The notes under the pieces are model-generated. The model saw only the letters and a list, made by a program, of their open reading frames with translations, had not been told where the DNA came from and ran no database searches. This document shows positions 42,364 to 53,299 of a stretch of 64,000 nucleotides of DNA, piece by piece; positions within the stretch are counted from its first letter, which is position 1, and each line of letters opens with the position of its first letter. This DNA comes from Haemonchus contortus (lineage: Eukaryota; Nematoda; Chromadorea; Rhabditida; Trichostrongylidae), in assembly GCA_000469685.2 (NCBI GenBank), contig LS997567.1:19814891-19878890 (forward strand), given 5' to 3'. Position numbers and translations under genes: made by a program.

Positions 42364-44920
42364 CTATATGAGACAGCGTGAGAAAAGCGTTAAAAATGTG
42401 AATACGAAACAACCACAAATAAAAATCGACAACAATGTCAAACAGATAGATGGCGATACCTGACACCTATATTTGTAGTGTAAGGTTTGCTGCGGACCGT
42501 TCGAAAGAAGTACTAGAGCCTCGGATGGATATAGATTTACTGATACGCAAAAAGATAGTCCAGCCCTAATAGTAAAAAAATTCCGTCTAATTGTGGTTTT
42601 AGGCCTATGAAAAGGTAATTTGAGTTCTCCATCCCTGGTTTTGGATGGAATGAAATCATGGAATCGTGGAAAATCAATAACAGCTTTATAAGAAAGGACC
42701 CTATGCAACATGCACAATAAATCTTTGACCTTTTCAACCTTTTGGATCTCCTGACCATTTATGAAATATGCGGAAGATTGAGGAGCAGGAGGGCCTATGC
42801 GCATGTAACAGGTTTTGGTGGTGGAGATAGGAATCTGCCACTCATTCGACCATTGGACAAGCATATTAATAGAATTCTTTAGTAATACCGAATTCTGAGG
42901 GGAATCTATTACTTCATAGAATTTAAGGTCATCCGCATACTGCTTGGCAGTAAGTATACCATTACAACAAATAGAGGCCAAATCAGCAGAGTGAATATTG
43001 TAAAGTATAAGAGACAATACCCCGCCTTGTGGAACACCACTATGCAGGGGAAAGACCTCAGAATATGATGCGTTTAAGGTACTTGGAAGGTCCTACCATT
43101 GAGAAACTCTCTAATCCATTTCAGAACCTTTTCGCAAAATCCTAGCTTACTAAGTTTGTTAAAGAATTTACTGTGACTGACCTTATCAAACGCCTTAGTG
43201 AAGTCGAAATATGTATATTACATCAACAGACTTTTTGTTGTCCAATGCAATCGTCCAATCATTGAACGACTCGAGCAGATTGGTGGTAACAGATTTACCC
43301 TTGACGAAACCATGTTGGAAAGAGGGAACTCATCGTTCAGCTCCGAATGGCGAAGAATGTGACGTTAAAGTAACTTTTCAAAAAGTCTGCAGAACAGTTA
43401 GGTGATATTAACCGGTCTGTAGTTTGAGATATCCCAGGAAGGTGGTTTTTCAGAATGCGAGTTATGTACGAATGTTTCCACAGTCTAGGAACTTCCGAGA
43501 GCATCATTGATTGGTTAAATAAATATGAAAGAGGGAACGCAATATCATGGGCTACGTTTTTGACAAATACAAGTAGGATACGAGCCGGGGTAACAGAGGA
43601 AGAAGCAGGTCATTTGACCAAGGTATCATAGATGCCGTCGGGATCAAAGTAAGGGAACGCATCCATTGCATAAAAAGTTGAGGGTGCACATGGCGGCAGT
43701 CTATCATCATCATTTGAAAGTGATTTCTGAAACTCAGCAGCGAAAGCATTGGCCTTGCCAGTGTCCTTCAAAAGTAATCGCCCATCAGATTTTAGATCAG
43801 TGGACTTTATTTTTGAACGAAGCCCAGATCTCATGAATCTTAATAAACGATGCCGTTCTTTGATTCAACTATTGCTTTTCAACACTTGTTAAACTTTGCT
43901 AGTTTCTCGAAAAATGTAGAAGAAAACTTTCCGTATCCAGTCCAATAACCACTGAGCCTTGCATATTGCAGAAGGCATTCTCTATGTTCTAACATTTTCT
44001 GAAGGTGGACGGGTAGATTGGACTTATTTGGGAAAACGTAAGTTCAAGGAATATATTGTTCTATAGCATCTTGGAGTATAGAGAGGATTATAACATATTT
44101 CTCGTCAACGTAGATACTGTTCCAAAAGATTCGATCCACAAAATGTTGAAAAGGCAATTTGTAACGCGAGTATAGTCACACTTTGTGAGAAGCCTTTTCA
44201 AAATTGGCACACAAAAATTTCAAGCAAGATTCTATCAATCTCAAAGGAGATACTAAAATGGTCACTATGGCCAACTGGAAAGCTATACTTTGCTTAAGAG
44301 TTCATGATCATTCGAGAAAAGTAAATCCAAAATAGAGTTGCATCTAGTGGGCTCTTTAATATACCGTTTGAATCCATGCAGAGCAAATGTAACCGCTCGT
44401 GTATGAGCACTTTCATTACAAGAGTCCCCAGCCCAATTGACTTCAGGCATGTTGAAGTCACCTACTACCAGGACTGGAAACGATACAGTAGAAAGATCGC
44501 CAATTGTTTTTGCCAATTGCTCGGAAAGGAAGGAGTGGTGGAGGGAGGCCTGTAAACCAAGACAACCCTGAAACGAAATTCGATTGAAGCGATGTCGGCT
44601 GCTAAAATTTCATACCCCTTTGGAACCGATTCTGATAATATGGTTGTATGATTGAGCGTGTTTCTCATAATCATGGACACTCCACCGCCGGCTCTGCGCC
44701 TTCTGTCGCATCTCAACACAGCAAACTCATTGATCCAATGACTGAGCATAGACGTCATAGACTGGTGGGCTTTTAACCAAGTTTCGGTCAAAAGATACAA
44801 GTCATATCTATTAGCAGTGATATGATCAAGTAAACTTCCGGTTTCAGGTAACGAACTGATCTTACAATAAATAACAGACATGCGAAAGAAATTGAAATAT
44901 GAATCTCTGCAGCACTGCAA
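42364..44920 (-). pseudogene. CR1-2 ORF2: endonuclease and reverse transcriptase
   Basis: Endonuclease: ANRYDLYLLTETWLKAHQSM (44820-44760, catalytic Glu), AGGGVSMIMRNTLNHTTILS, VVLVYRPPSTTP, then in another frame FPVLVVGDFNMPEVNWAGDS (44475-44415) and SILDLLFSND. Pre-RT: SDGRLLLKDTGKANAFAAEF (43790-43730). Reverse transcriptase: TYFDFTKAFDKVSHSKFFNK (43210-43150), then LLYFTIFTLLIWPLF as damaged motif B, and AKQYADDLKFYEVIDSPQNS (42950-42890, YxDD intact) in the 217-codon frame 43017-42364. There are many frameshifts. The C-terminal YVVPILEY block is missing or unrecognisable. Confidence 0.8.
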
Positions 44921-44926
44921 GGAATA

Positions 44927-45680
44927 TCAGACCGAGGAGGGACACACAGTTTCTCTGAGAAGCAGACATAATTTGTGACATAGAATTAGAATTGCATGGA
45001 ACATTATGCGAATGAATGACTTCTGTACGATGCGAGCGTTCTTCCTTGCGCCGCCTTCTCTTCTCAATAGAGAGCGATTCCCTAAGGTAAACGCCTCTCT
45101 CGGGGAAAAAGCGTAGCCGAGAAGCTCGCTTAACTGCCATACGTTGAAAGCACGAAGAGGGTAAAACCACCTCAAGTAGCCTGTTTTTCCTAAAACAGGT
45201 CGTGCTGGTCTATACACACAAATAGGAACGCATTCAACTTCCAGACGATTCAGAATATTAAGAACACTGTTGAAGTCATAAAACAAGTTTTTCCTAATGT
45301 GCTCCTTCAGCTCGGGAACACCAGCTATCACTACGGATCTACGCCTTTCAGCTTCAGAAAAATCAATACCAGAGAGAGGAGGTTGCACGACTCTAGGCTA
45401 AGTAGTAGGCTCAGCATGATTATGAAAAGTAACATTAGAACTGTAAAGCTTCTCACAAAGCATTGCATTCTCTTGACGAAGTCGGTCACGCTCCATTCTG
45501 ACATCATTCAGTTCATTTACAAGAGTACTGAGAAGAGTTTTGACGCAATCCGGAACGTCGGCCGAATTGTTTACCTGCCGCATCAATTCCTCTAGACCGG
45601 CTGGACTCGACACGGGAGAAAGCGGAGAGGTAGATAGATCGCTTAGTCCCTTTAACAGGTATACGGGTAGGAGTATCCAT
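44927..45680 (-). pseudogene. CR1-2 ORF1
   Basis: It starts at the ATG at 45680 (MDTPTRIPVKGTKRSIYLSA), with a frameshift near 45610. It continues as a coiled-coil-like heptad stretch (LVNELNDVRMERDRLRQENA, 45520-45455), then ERRRSVVIAGVPELKEHIRK (45360-45300), which is the start of the RRM-like domain of LINE ORF1 proteins, then VECVPICVYRPARP. A second frame break lies near 45395. The product would be the RNA-binding trimeric chaperone. It ends at 44927, seven bases before ORF2. Confidence 0.75.
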
Positions 45681-45994
45681 TTCAGAACAAAGAGTAAACC
45701 AAATATTTCCGAATAGACCTGTCTTGACGACTTCGGAACCTAGTATTGATCACGGGCTGTACGTGATCTATGCCACCAAAGGATCGATGCCAATTGCCTC
45801 CGAAGGGCACCAATGAAAATAAAAGACGAAACAGAACAGCTGAGAAGTTCACTTGAATTCGTGTAGGAAGTGGACGAATACTCGAGTAAATACGCGAGCT
45901 TCTAACACGAATAGTAGATACAGGTACGGGCAATTGGATGATGGGAGGGAAGCGCTCTCGAACCGACCGCTCACCGGCAGTACACGCGCGCGAA

Positions 45995-46165
45995 TCTATT
46001 TGTATTTAAGCTTGGCAATTCGAGTCGGAAGTTCGCGATTGAGAAGATATGACTCATTCTCCGCTCTAATAATCTTCGTTGTCTACACACCAACATCAAG
46101 CTACGGTGATCGGGAACTCTCTATGAATCTGGGAAGGCTCTACAGGAGACATCAAAGTTCATAAT
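45995..46165 (+). pseudogene. RTE-A endonuclease scrap
   Basis: The plus strand reads LAIRVGSSRLRRYDSFSALI then IFVVYTPTSSYGDRELSMNL, matching the stretch of RTE-A endonuclease that in copy 2 reads LVAYAPTMSNEEEE. It is truncated on both sides. Confidence 0.65.
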
Positions 46166-46697
46166 CACGCCCTTGTACTAGTCGACACTAGTGTGCCGTA
46201 CCACAGACTAGTACTCGAATCACATTATTTCTACTCTCTCCGTATATCGGTCGCTCTAGGCTTAAATAGACTAATATCACGTATCACAATGTGGTTATTT
46301 GTCTCAGTATAACGAAACGAATGACACGAAATTACGTTATCATCTATTAGTATCATCAGTAGCTTTACGACTTCATATTGCCTCATTATAATAAATAAAG
46401 GAAGAATGCGTACACCACCTTTTCGTGATCATGTCACAGTTATATAACTAGTAAGGGTAACATTGGTATTTTTTATTATCAGACATTACCTTACGGTCAT
46501 GAAGATGTCCACACTTCCACCTGTCCCCATCCTTTTCATCGCGCCCCACTACTTTTTGGCTCAAGGACGAGCCTATTTTCGAAGGGATGGCGTAACCTAG
46601 CCGTTCTAGCCGTTCCAATTTACGATTTATTCTTTTCGATTCTTTCAATTTTCTTTTTCCCAGCTTTCAACTCGAAATTCTTATTTCAATGTTCGTG
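46166..46697. other. Gene-free stretch
   Basis: No supported feature. Minor palindromic ACTAGT words occur near 46180-46210. Confidence 0.45.
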
Positions 46698-46711
46698 TTC
46701 ACTAATGTCAT
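46698..46711. repeat. 14-bp target-site duplication, left copy (RTE-B2)
   Basis: TTCACTAATGTCAT here matches TTCACTATTGTCAT at 50169-50182 (13 of 14). It lies directly before the element start and directly after the (AAG)n tail, the same length as for RTE-B1. Confidence 0.75.
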
Positions 46712-46984
46712 TGGTGTCCGTTCCTCCGAGGGGTGCCACTGGAGACTGCCCACTGTGTGGGCTGAGCTGACCACGGACATTCGAATGCAGGCGACAGGCC
46801 CCGTGACAGGCCGGCCTACGAACACCCCCGTCATATCAAAAATGTCAATGTCACTTAAAGAATTTCGATGTAATGCTACGGCGTCCGCAGGAGCCGACGC
46901 GCACTCGCAAGGCCCGGTGAGTGTGAAAAGTGTGAAAGCGAAGGTCTCCGGTACAAGGACGGCATCGAGGGGCAACTAAGCTAG

Positions 46985-49900
46985 TCCGAAAGCCACGCAA
47001 CGTATGGAAGACACGCGTTGCGACGTTAAATGTTGGCACATTATCGGGACGCTTGTACGAGTTAGCAGAAGCTCTAGAGAGTCGAAGAATTGATTTCTGT
47101 GCCGTGCAGTAAACTAGGTGGTCCTGCTGCAAGTCCAGGGACATTAGCCTCGGCTTCAAAGCCGTTCTTCACGGTGGCCCCAAAACCAACAACGGCGTCG
47201 GGATAATAGTCTCCGAATGGTTCCGTGACTCGATAGTAAGCTTGGAGCGCTTTGATAACCGCCTAATGAGGATCGTGGTAGTCATCAAACGCCAAAAATA
47301 CCATCTCTTCTCAGCGTATGCTCCGCAGACTGGATGCTCCGAGCACACCAAGGACACGTTCTGGAACCTGCTCGATGAAAAGACAGCTGAAGCACCGTTA
47401 CAAAAAGCCATAGATGTCGGAGGTGACCTCAACGGTCATGTGGGCGCTACGAAAGACGGTTATAGCTGCCATGGCGGTTTTGGATATGAGTCACGTAACA
47501 CTGATGACGAGCGAATTCTCGATTATGCAGACCCGCATAATCTCGCTATTGTAAACACTAGATTTCGCAAACGTGACTCTCATCCCATCGCCTTCTATAG
47601 CGGTAAGTACAGAACACAGATTGATTTTGTCCTCGTCAGGCACCGCGATCAGGGGCTCGTAACGGACACGACAGTTCCCTATGAAATGGTCGCAACACAA
47701 CACCGACCACTGATTTGTACGTTAAAGATCGCCCCGCCGAAACCGAAATTAGCAGAAAGGTGTGGGCCAGCGAGAATCAAGTGGTGGCGACTGAAGGAGA
47801 AAGAAGCGGCCGTCCTTTCCAGCATTCTGTTACCAGGGGTAACGACTGTCGACGAACTTGGAAGGGAGCTGCGGAAGCGATAACCCGGGTTGCGCGGTCG
47901 AGGCTCGGCACGACCAAGCCTGGACGACGAAAGCTCGATAAGCAAACATGGCTGTGGACGGACCATGTCAGGGATAAAGTCCGTGAGAAGAAAAAGCAGT
48001 ACCACTCTTTTCTTATCGAAAAGGCGACTGACGACTGGTAACGCTATCAGATAGCGAAGAAAAAGGCGGAGACGGCCGTTGCTTCTGAGAAGGCAGCTCA
48101 TTATGCCGATCTTAACAAGTAACTCGAGTCTCGTGATGGTGAGCGGTACGTTTACCAACTCGCAAAGACCCGCAACGGCCAGACCGAGGATATAGAAAAG
48201 AACTTCGGCATAAATGACGACAACGGTCACCTCTTGACGGATTGCAGGCAAACACTGAAATGATGGCGAGGGTACCCTAAAATCCCGTATGTAAGAGCGG
48301 TTTAAATTACCGGTGAAAAATGAATTGAAATGAGATCGAAATTGAATGCAGTCACCCCTCTAACTTGATGGATGGATAATAATCCGTTAAAATCGATATT
48401 TTCTATATGAATTGTTTATCAGGTGAGCGGGGTTTAGAGTTAAGGGGCGGAGCTTCTTCTGAACTTCTTCTCTGATTTTTATTCATCCATCCATCAAGTT
48501 AGAGGGGTGACTGCATTCAATTTCGATTTCATTCCAATTCATTTTTCACCGGTAAATTAAACCGCTCTTATCTATGGGATTTTAGGGTACTTCGCAAGCA
48601 TCTCAACAGTCGAATTAGCCCATCGCCCCATCCCCTGCGCTCAGCCAGTACACGGTCCTGTTCAGAAGATAACCGTGAATGAGACCATTACAGATTTGAA
48701 GAAGATGAAATCAGGCAAAGCCACTGGTCCTGACGACTTAGCAGCGGACTTGTGGAAATCGAAAGGGTGGAATCCTGCAGGATGGTTGGCGGAATTCTTC
48801 AACCAGGTCGTCGCAGAGAAGAAGAGCCTGAGAGCTGGCAACAGAGCACGACGATTCTTTTTTGGAAGAAGAGGGGCAGTCCTGGGGACTGCACCTACTA
48901 CCGTCCAATTCGCTTGCTCTCGCACAGCATGAAAATCTTTGAGTGAATTGTAGACAGCCATATCCGTGATATCGTCGAGCTGACCACTAACCAGTGTGGT
49001 TTCGTAGCTGGTTGTAGCACCATCGATGCCATGCCGCCACTCGCCTTCTTCCAGAAAAGCATCGCGAGAAACGAAGACTAGTACATCTTGCCTTTCTAGA
49101 CTTGACGAAGGCTTTCGATGGCGTTCCACGTGACGTTAAATGACATGCCTTACGACAGCATGGCGTTCCCGAAGAGCTCATTAAGTGAGTGCGCGTCTTT
49201 TACACTAGCCCAAAGAGCAGAGTGCAAACGGCAGCGGGCACAAAGACGGATTTTCCCATCTCCGTCGGAGTGCACCAAGGCTCTGCGTTATCCCCACTAC
49301 TTTTTGTTGTCGTCCTGGATGCCATTACAAAAGACAGCCAGAAGCCGGCTCTATGGACGCTTCTTCATGCCGATCACGTGATGCTCCCCAGCGTAGACAA
49401 AAGCGAGCTCGAGTTACAGGTGCAGACCTGGTCCGACCGACTGCCTATGTTCGGGCTCAGGTCAAACGTCAAAAAGACTGAGTACTTGACCACTGATTCG
49501 AGCGAGCCAGACTCTATCAAGATCAATGGCACTGAGCTCGCACGCACAACAACCTTCAAGTACCTTGGATCAGCAATTGCGTCTGACGGCAGCCTGGGTT
49601 TTGAAACGAATTCACGCGTGAATGCAGCGTAGTTGAAGTGTCGCTCAATGACTGGCATACTCTGCGATAAGAACATCCCTGAGCGTCTCAAATCCAATAT
49701 CTACGGAGCCGTCATCCGGCCGGTTGCAATTTACGCTGAATGCTCGCCTGCAACCAAAGAAGTTGAAGCCCGTCTCAGTGTGATGGAGACCAAAATGCTG
49801 CGCTGGACAGCCGGAGTAACACGCTTAGACCGTGTAAGTAATGACGCCATCAGAAAGCGATTCGGTTTAGCACCCATTATTGATAAAATGCGCGAAGCCC

Positions 49901-50142
49901 GTCTACGAGGGTATGGTCATGTTTTTCGCGCAAAGAACGACAGTGCCCGTAAGATCGGTCTCAACCTTGACGTGCCCGGAAAGCGGCCTAGAGGACGTCT
50001 AAAGCAGCAGTGGCTCGATACATTGCACGAAGGCCTTAAAGCGGTTAACATCCACCCCGATCAAGCGTTCAATCGGGAGAAGTGACGCCAACATATCAGA
50101 AAAGTGGACCCCGTCTACGAGCGGGACAAAGCTAAAGAATAA
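46985..50142 (+). pseudogene. RTE-B2 endonuclease and reverse transcriptase
   Basis: Endonuclease: VWKTRVATLNVGTLSGRLYE (47006-47065), RRIDFCAVQ then TAA (where ETRW is expected), HLFSAYAPQTGCSEHTKDTF (47310-47370), VGGDLNGHVGATKDGYSCHG, RTQIDFVLVRHRDQG and TQHRPLICTLKI, in a 213-codon frame to 47883. Reverse transcriptase: connector near 48120-48250, interrupted by the MITE, then MKSGKATGPDDLAADLWKSK (48706-48765), LDLTKAFDGVP (49100), GVHQGSALSPLLFVVVLDAI (49267-49325), LLHADHVMLPS (49360; the YADDV motif has lost both a Tyr and an Asp), LRSNVKKTEYLTTDSSEPDS and the C-terminal RPRGRLKQQWLDTLHE (49985-50035). It has several stops and frameshifts. Confidence 0.9.
48275..48587. mobile_element. 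Foldback MITE, 313 bp, inserted in RTE-B2
   Basis: The left end CCCTAAAATCCC..TA.G.TAAGAGCGGTTTAA is mirrored at the right end. The arms match for about 110 bp, through ACCGGTGAAAAATGAATTG and GCAGTCACCCCTCTAACTTG, to GATGGATGG. A ~90-bp centre separates them. Comparison with RTE-B1 shows the empty site GCGAGAGTACTTCG, so the insertion duplicated TA (or, equally, GTAC). The TA duplication and CCCTAAAAT ends suggest a Tc1/mariner-type non-autonomous element, but the arms are much longer than usual. Confidence 0.9.
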
Positions 50143-50168
50143 GAAGAAGAAGCAGAAGAAGAAGAAGA

Positions 50169-50182
50169 TTCACTATTGTCAT
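50169..50182. repeat. 14-bp target-site duplication, right copy (RTE-B2)
   Basis: TTCACTATTGTCAT, one mismatch to 46698-46711. Confidence 0.75.
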
Positions 50183-50748
50183 ACAAGGCATCCCATCTGT
50201 TTTTCTGCAGTTTTATGTTCTAAAAGGATGCCAGTGCCAAACGGGAACTACAATTGGAGCTCGAGAACGAGCTTACTTTAAGGGATGGAGATGTCGCGGT
50301 CGAATCGTCGCCTCGCTGCCGCATCATCATCAATCACTTACGCGGCGTCGCACAAGACCTCTGTAAAAGTGGCTGGTTCGAGACAGCCGAGTCGATTAGC
50401 TCATCGTCGTCGCCGTGGTACATCGTCCTGATCGCATGGCCACCTCCTAACCCTTATCCCCTTTTGTTCTATTTGTTTTGTAATGTTATACCAGTAATAA
50501 ATATACACATATAGGCAAGACTAGTGTTCAGCAGAACTCTAGCTGACACTGTCACCCGATTCGTTCGAAAAGAATTCGATGTAATTTTTAAATGGAACCG
50601 CAGCATTCTACATTCTTCTTGAAAGTATCTTCGAAACCTCGATCTAGTGATTGCGAGTCGATATTCGTCTCCTACCGTTCACTCTGTTACTGGGCAGAAC
50701 CAAGCCGCTCTGAAATCTTCAACAAACTCCAAGAAAATTGGGGCCCCG
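50183..50748. other. Unrecognised stretch between RTE-B2 and BEL2
   Basis: An 86-codon plus-strand frame (50254-50514) reads ELENELTLRDGDVAVESSPR and on, with no known domain. AATAAA at about 50496 could be a polyadenylation signal. No conclusion. Confidence 0.35.
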
Positions 50749-51075
50749 TGTTGTGAGTCACAACTAGTCTAGCGAGCTACCTTAGGCGATACTTTTGATA
50801 AGTACCTATTGAGACGTTATCTGAGGCATGACCTATGGGTTTTTAAGTGTGCAATCAAGTAGGTAATCTAAGCATCGCTGTAGACGCGGTGCACCATTTT
50901 ATCCCGTCGCTTAATTGCACTCATTCAGTAAGTTAACGGTACGGTATCTGGGCACCGCCCACATCGATATGTATGTAAGCTAGCAAATTTGTGTATACAG
51001 GTCGGTCACTTCACACGTCGTGATAAATGATTACACGTGTATTGTACAGTCCACTGGTCAACCTCAACCACCCAA
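50749..51075 (+). repeat. BEL2 5' LTR
   Basis: Starts TGTTGTGAGTCACAACTAGT and ends ..CAACCACCCAA, just before the primer-binding site. Related to 63140-63441. Confidence 0.8.
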
Positions 51076-51076
51076 T

Positions 51077-51090
51077 TGGTGCATCGACCG
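51077..51090 (+). promoter_or_regulatory. BEL2 primer-binding site, tRNA-Gly type
   Basis: TGGTGCATCGACCG directly follows the LTR. From memory the 3' end of eukaryotic tRNA-Gly(GCC) gives TGGTGCATCGGCCG as its complement, which matches 13 of 14. BEL/Pao elements often use tRNA-Gly. Confidence 0.55.
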
Positions 51091-51715
51091 TTGGAACCTC
51101 GACCACTAGCTCCCTTCTACGCTAGTTCTCCACAGTGACAAACAGAAGGTAACCAATAAAGCCCAAAAACTCCTACCTGAGGATCATGGAAATAAAGCAA
51201 ATACTTGTTTGCCACCTGTTGGAAACAAAAACAAAAGCCAGATTCCTTCACAAATCCTCCCTGAGAGAACGGAATCAAGGCTCATATTTATCAACTCTCC
51301 CTGAGGAGTAGATCCAAAGTTTGCTTTCACCAGCTGAGATCAAACACTCGGATTTCTCCTGAAATTCTTCTCTGAGGAACAAGTAAGTTCGAAAAAATTG
51401 TGCTAGCTCTCCCCAGGAAAAACAGACGATTCAGCTAGTTCTGTCCAACCCATTGGGAAGAACTATCAAAGTTTCCCAACTATCCTTCCTGAGGAGTGGG
51501 CACCCAATAAACTTCTGAAAACCTCTCCACAGTGAGAAGCAGAAAAGAGCCAATTTGTCTCGTCCTTGAGGAACCCGACAAGGGAGAAGTGAAGACCCTT
51601 CTGTCAGGAGCAACTCTATCGCGAAAACAACGAAAGCTTCAATAAGCCGTTGTAACGCTCTAAATTTGCCAAAATCATTGTTGGTACTCAGAAATCGGTC
51701 AACAAATATCAAATA
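51091..51715 (+). other. BEL2 leader with repeated short palindromes
   Basis: Box 1, TCC(N)CTGAGGA, occurs near 51171, 51255, 51297, 51367, 51483 and 51563. Box 2, CTCCACAGTGA with an ACAGAAG-like tail, occurs near 51128 and 51523. Spacing is mostly 40-120 bp. The same two boxes occur in the BEL1 leader. They may form RNA hairpins used for packaging or dimerisation (inference). Confidence 0.7.
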
Positions 51716-52613
51716 ATGGCTGAAACTCATATGTTCAAAAAAGATCACTCATGCTTGCGTACTAATCGAGTCAATGAACCAGAAGTCATTAACCTGAGCC
51801 AAGCATTTGTGTTCCCCGATCAAATGGAGGAATGCAAAGAGTACATAAAAGAGAGAACTTCGCTGTTTAAATGTTTGGAAAAACCAATCAACTCAGCAAA
51901 GCAGTTCCACAACACATGCGTCAAACAAGCTATAGAGAATACAATCGAAAGAATAGAGCAGAAAGAGGGCAGAAAGTGCATGTTAGACTTGAACAAGCGC
52001 TTGGAAGTTGAATCAAACATGCTGGAAGCTGCTGTCATAGGCTGCTTTCATAGTCCGCCGGCCGGCCGTCGTGCCGGCGTACCGGCGGAGGCAGTGCTAG
52101 GGGGGAGGAGGGAGGCAGACAAATAGGCAAACAGTCCACGCCCCTTCGAGGGGTTGAAAACAAACAGCCTTCGAAGGGCGTGGTCTGTTTGCCTTACACT
52201 GTCTGCCTCCCTCCTTCCCCCTAGCACTGCCTCGTGCACGCCGGCCGGCGGACTATGAAAGCAGTCAAACATGACCGCTATCAATATTCTCAAGAAACAT
52301 TGCGACCGATCTGCCAACTTCGCGAATATCTGATAAACGAAATCGAACGCCTTCCGCGCGCTCAAGGAAATTCAAGAAGTTGCCACGAAACTCTCGCAGC
52401 TATCTCTTCGAGGGTCATACATCTGGAGCAGACAGGAGCAATAATAAACGTCGATCGAATGCGGACACGTCACATACTCTCGAAATTCAAAAAAATCAAT
52501 CTGCGGTACCGTCATCAGAGAGAAAGCAAGGCTGAAAATTCCTTCGATGTGAACGAGATCATCGAGTCCATCGACGAAATTATCGCGTTTCAAGGGACAA
52601 CAGAGCTGACAAC
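51716..52613 (+). pseudogene. BEL2 Gag, with foldback insertion and deletion
   Basis: The start MAETHMFKKDHSCLRTNR at 51716 parallels BEL1 (MAEIQLFKTRITHTCKLIRS). The frame runs through DQMEECKEYIKERTSLFKCL and RKCMLDLNKRLEVESNMLEA to 52038. There the GC-rich foldback (52042-52264) replaces about 370 bp of Gag (present in BEL1 at about 58793-59165). Gag resumes with NILKKHC and EIERLPRAQGNSRSCHETLA (52340-52400), then SSRVIHLEQTGAIINVDRMR and NSFDVNEIIESIDEIIAFQG (52540-52600). The DUF1759-type capsid core is therefore partly lost. Confidence 0.8.
52042..52264. mobile_element. GC-rich foldback MITE in BEL2 gag
   Basis: CTGCTTTCATAGTCCGCCGG at the left is mirrored by CCGGCGGACTATGAAAGCAG at the right. 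Inner arms match through GGCAGTGCTAGGGGG, GAGGGAGGCAGACA and CCACGCCC(C)TTCGA to a ~25-bp centre, so almost the whole 223 bp folds on itself. No direct target duplication is visible, and a stretch of gag is missing at this point. Confidence 0.85.
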
Positions 52614-52627
52614 GAAAGCGTTCGCAT

Positions 52628-53209
52628 TTGCTCGAACAAAACAAGGCAATAACCGTACGCAACAGGAAAGATACTCGAACAACAAAAAAACTGAGATGTC
52701 TTTGTGAAGAAATGCACCCTCCGCAACGGTGCATCAAGTTCATCTCCCCAAAAGAGCGCAGAGTCGAAGCTAAAAGACAAAGAGCATGTTGGAGATGCTT
52801 CAACAGTGGGCACAATTCAAGTCAATGTCTTGTCGTCAACGAATGTCCAAAATGTAACGAACACCACCATCCGTCGATTTGCACTTTCAATGGATGCAGA
52901 TCTCAGCCAGCAAACACATCGAGTTTTACACAATACCCACCGCTATTTACAATTTCTCAAGCAACTTCGAGGAGTGCAAATTCAGTGAATCACAATCGCT
53001 TGGAGCAGCCGGAACTATTTGGTCAACATGTGCAAAAAATAGCTTCAGTTCAAATTTTCAATGAATCTGAGATGGATTGTCAAACTATAACTCTGCTTCT
53101 CGACTGGAGCTCAACGAAGCTTTATCGAATCATCACTTGGAACGTCGCTCAAATCGCCATCGATCAGTACCGCATCATTTACTACTGCAAGGTTTGTCTC
53201 TGTCTTTAG
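52628..53209 (+). pseudogene. BEL2 zinc knuckles and protease start
   Basis: CLCEEMHPPQRC (52695-52730), then CWRCFNSGHNSSQC and CPKCNEHHHPSIC: three Cys/His clusters as in BEL1. After a Ser/Thr-rich linker come IASVQIFNESEMDCQTITLL (53040-53095) and LDWSSTKL, where the DSGA catalytic loop of the retropepsin is expected (LDSGAQ; the frame is disturbed right there). The rest of the protease is deleted. The break lies at 53209-53270, where a second foldback end sits. Confidence 0.8.
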
Positions 53210-53241
53210 CGAAGACTGATAGATGCTGTATCAATCTTTAC

Positions 53242-53265
53242 CCGGCCGGCGGACTATGAAAGCAG
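53242..53265. repeat. Solo end of the GC-rich foldback
   Basis: 24 bp identical to the right terminus of the 52042-52264 foldback (CCGGCCGGCGG then ACTATGAAAGCAG), without the rest of the element. It marks the point where protease C-terminal and pol N-terminal sequence are missing. Confidence 0.9.
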
Positions 53266-53299
53266 TCAATGAAGCAAGTTAGAGATGCACAATGTAGCT

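Larger units (their letters stand above)
42338..45990 (-). mobile_element. CR1-clade LINE copy 2, inserted in PLE2
   Basis: A minus-strand element with ORF1 (45680-44927), ORF2 (44920-42364) and a TTTATTTATTTATTC-type short-repeat tail at 42338-42358 abutting PLE2. The 5' limit is uncertain: sequence upstream of ORF1 runs without a clear border to an RTE endonuclease scrap at about 45995. It is more diverged and more broken than CR1-1, and belongs to another subfamily. Confidence 0.8.
46712..50168 (+). mobile_element. RTE-B LINE copy 2, near full length
   Basis: A plus-strand element from TGGTGTCCGTTCC (46712) to an AAG-rich tail (50140-50168), bracketed by a 14-bp target duplication with one mismatch. 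Minus the 313-bp MITE inside it, the element is about 3.14 kb, a normal full length for RTE. It has about 280 bp of 5' sequence and then one long broken ORF. It is more decayed than RTE-B1, consistent with the imperfect target duplication. Confidence 0.85.

Noticed and set aside
50254..50514. 86-codon frame as a host gene end
   Set aside because: No domain, no splice partner and no conservation evidence. Only an AATAAA nearby.
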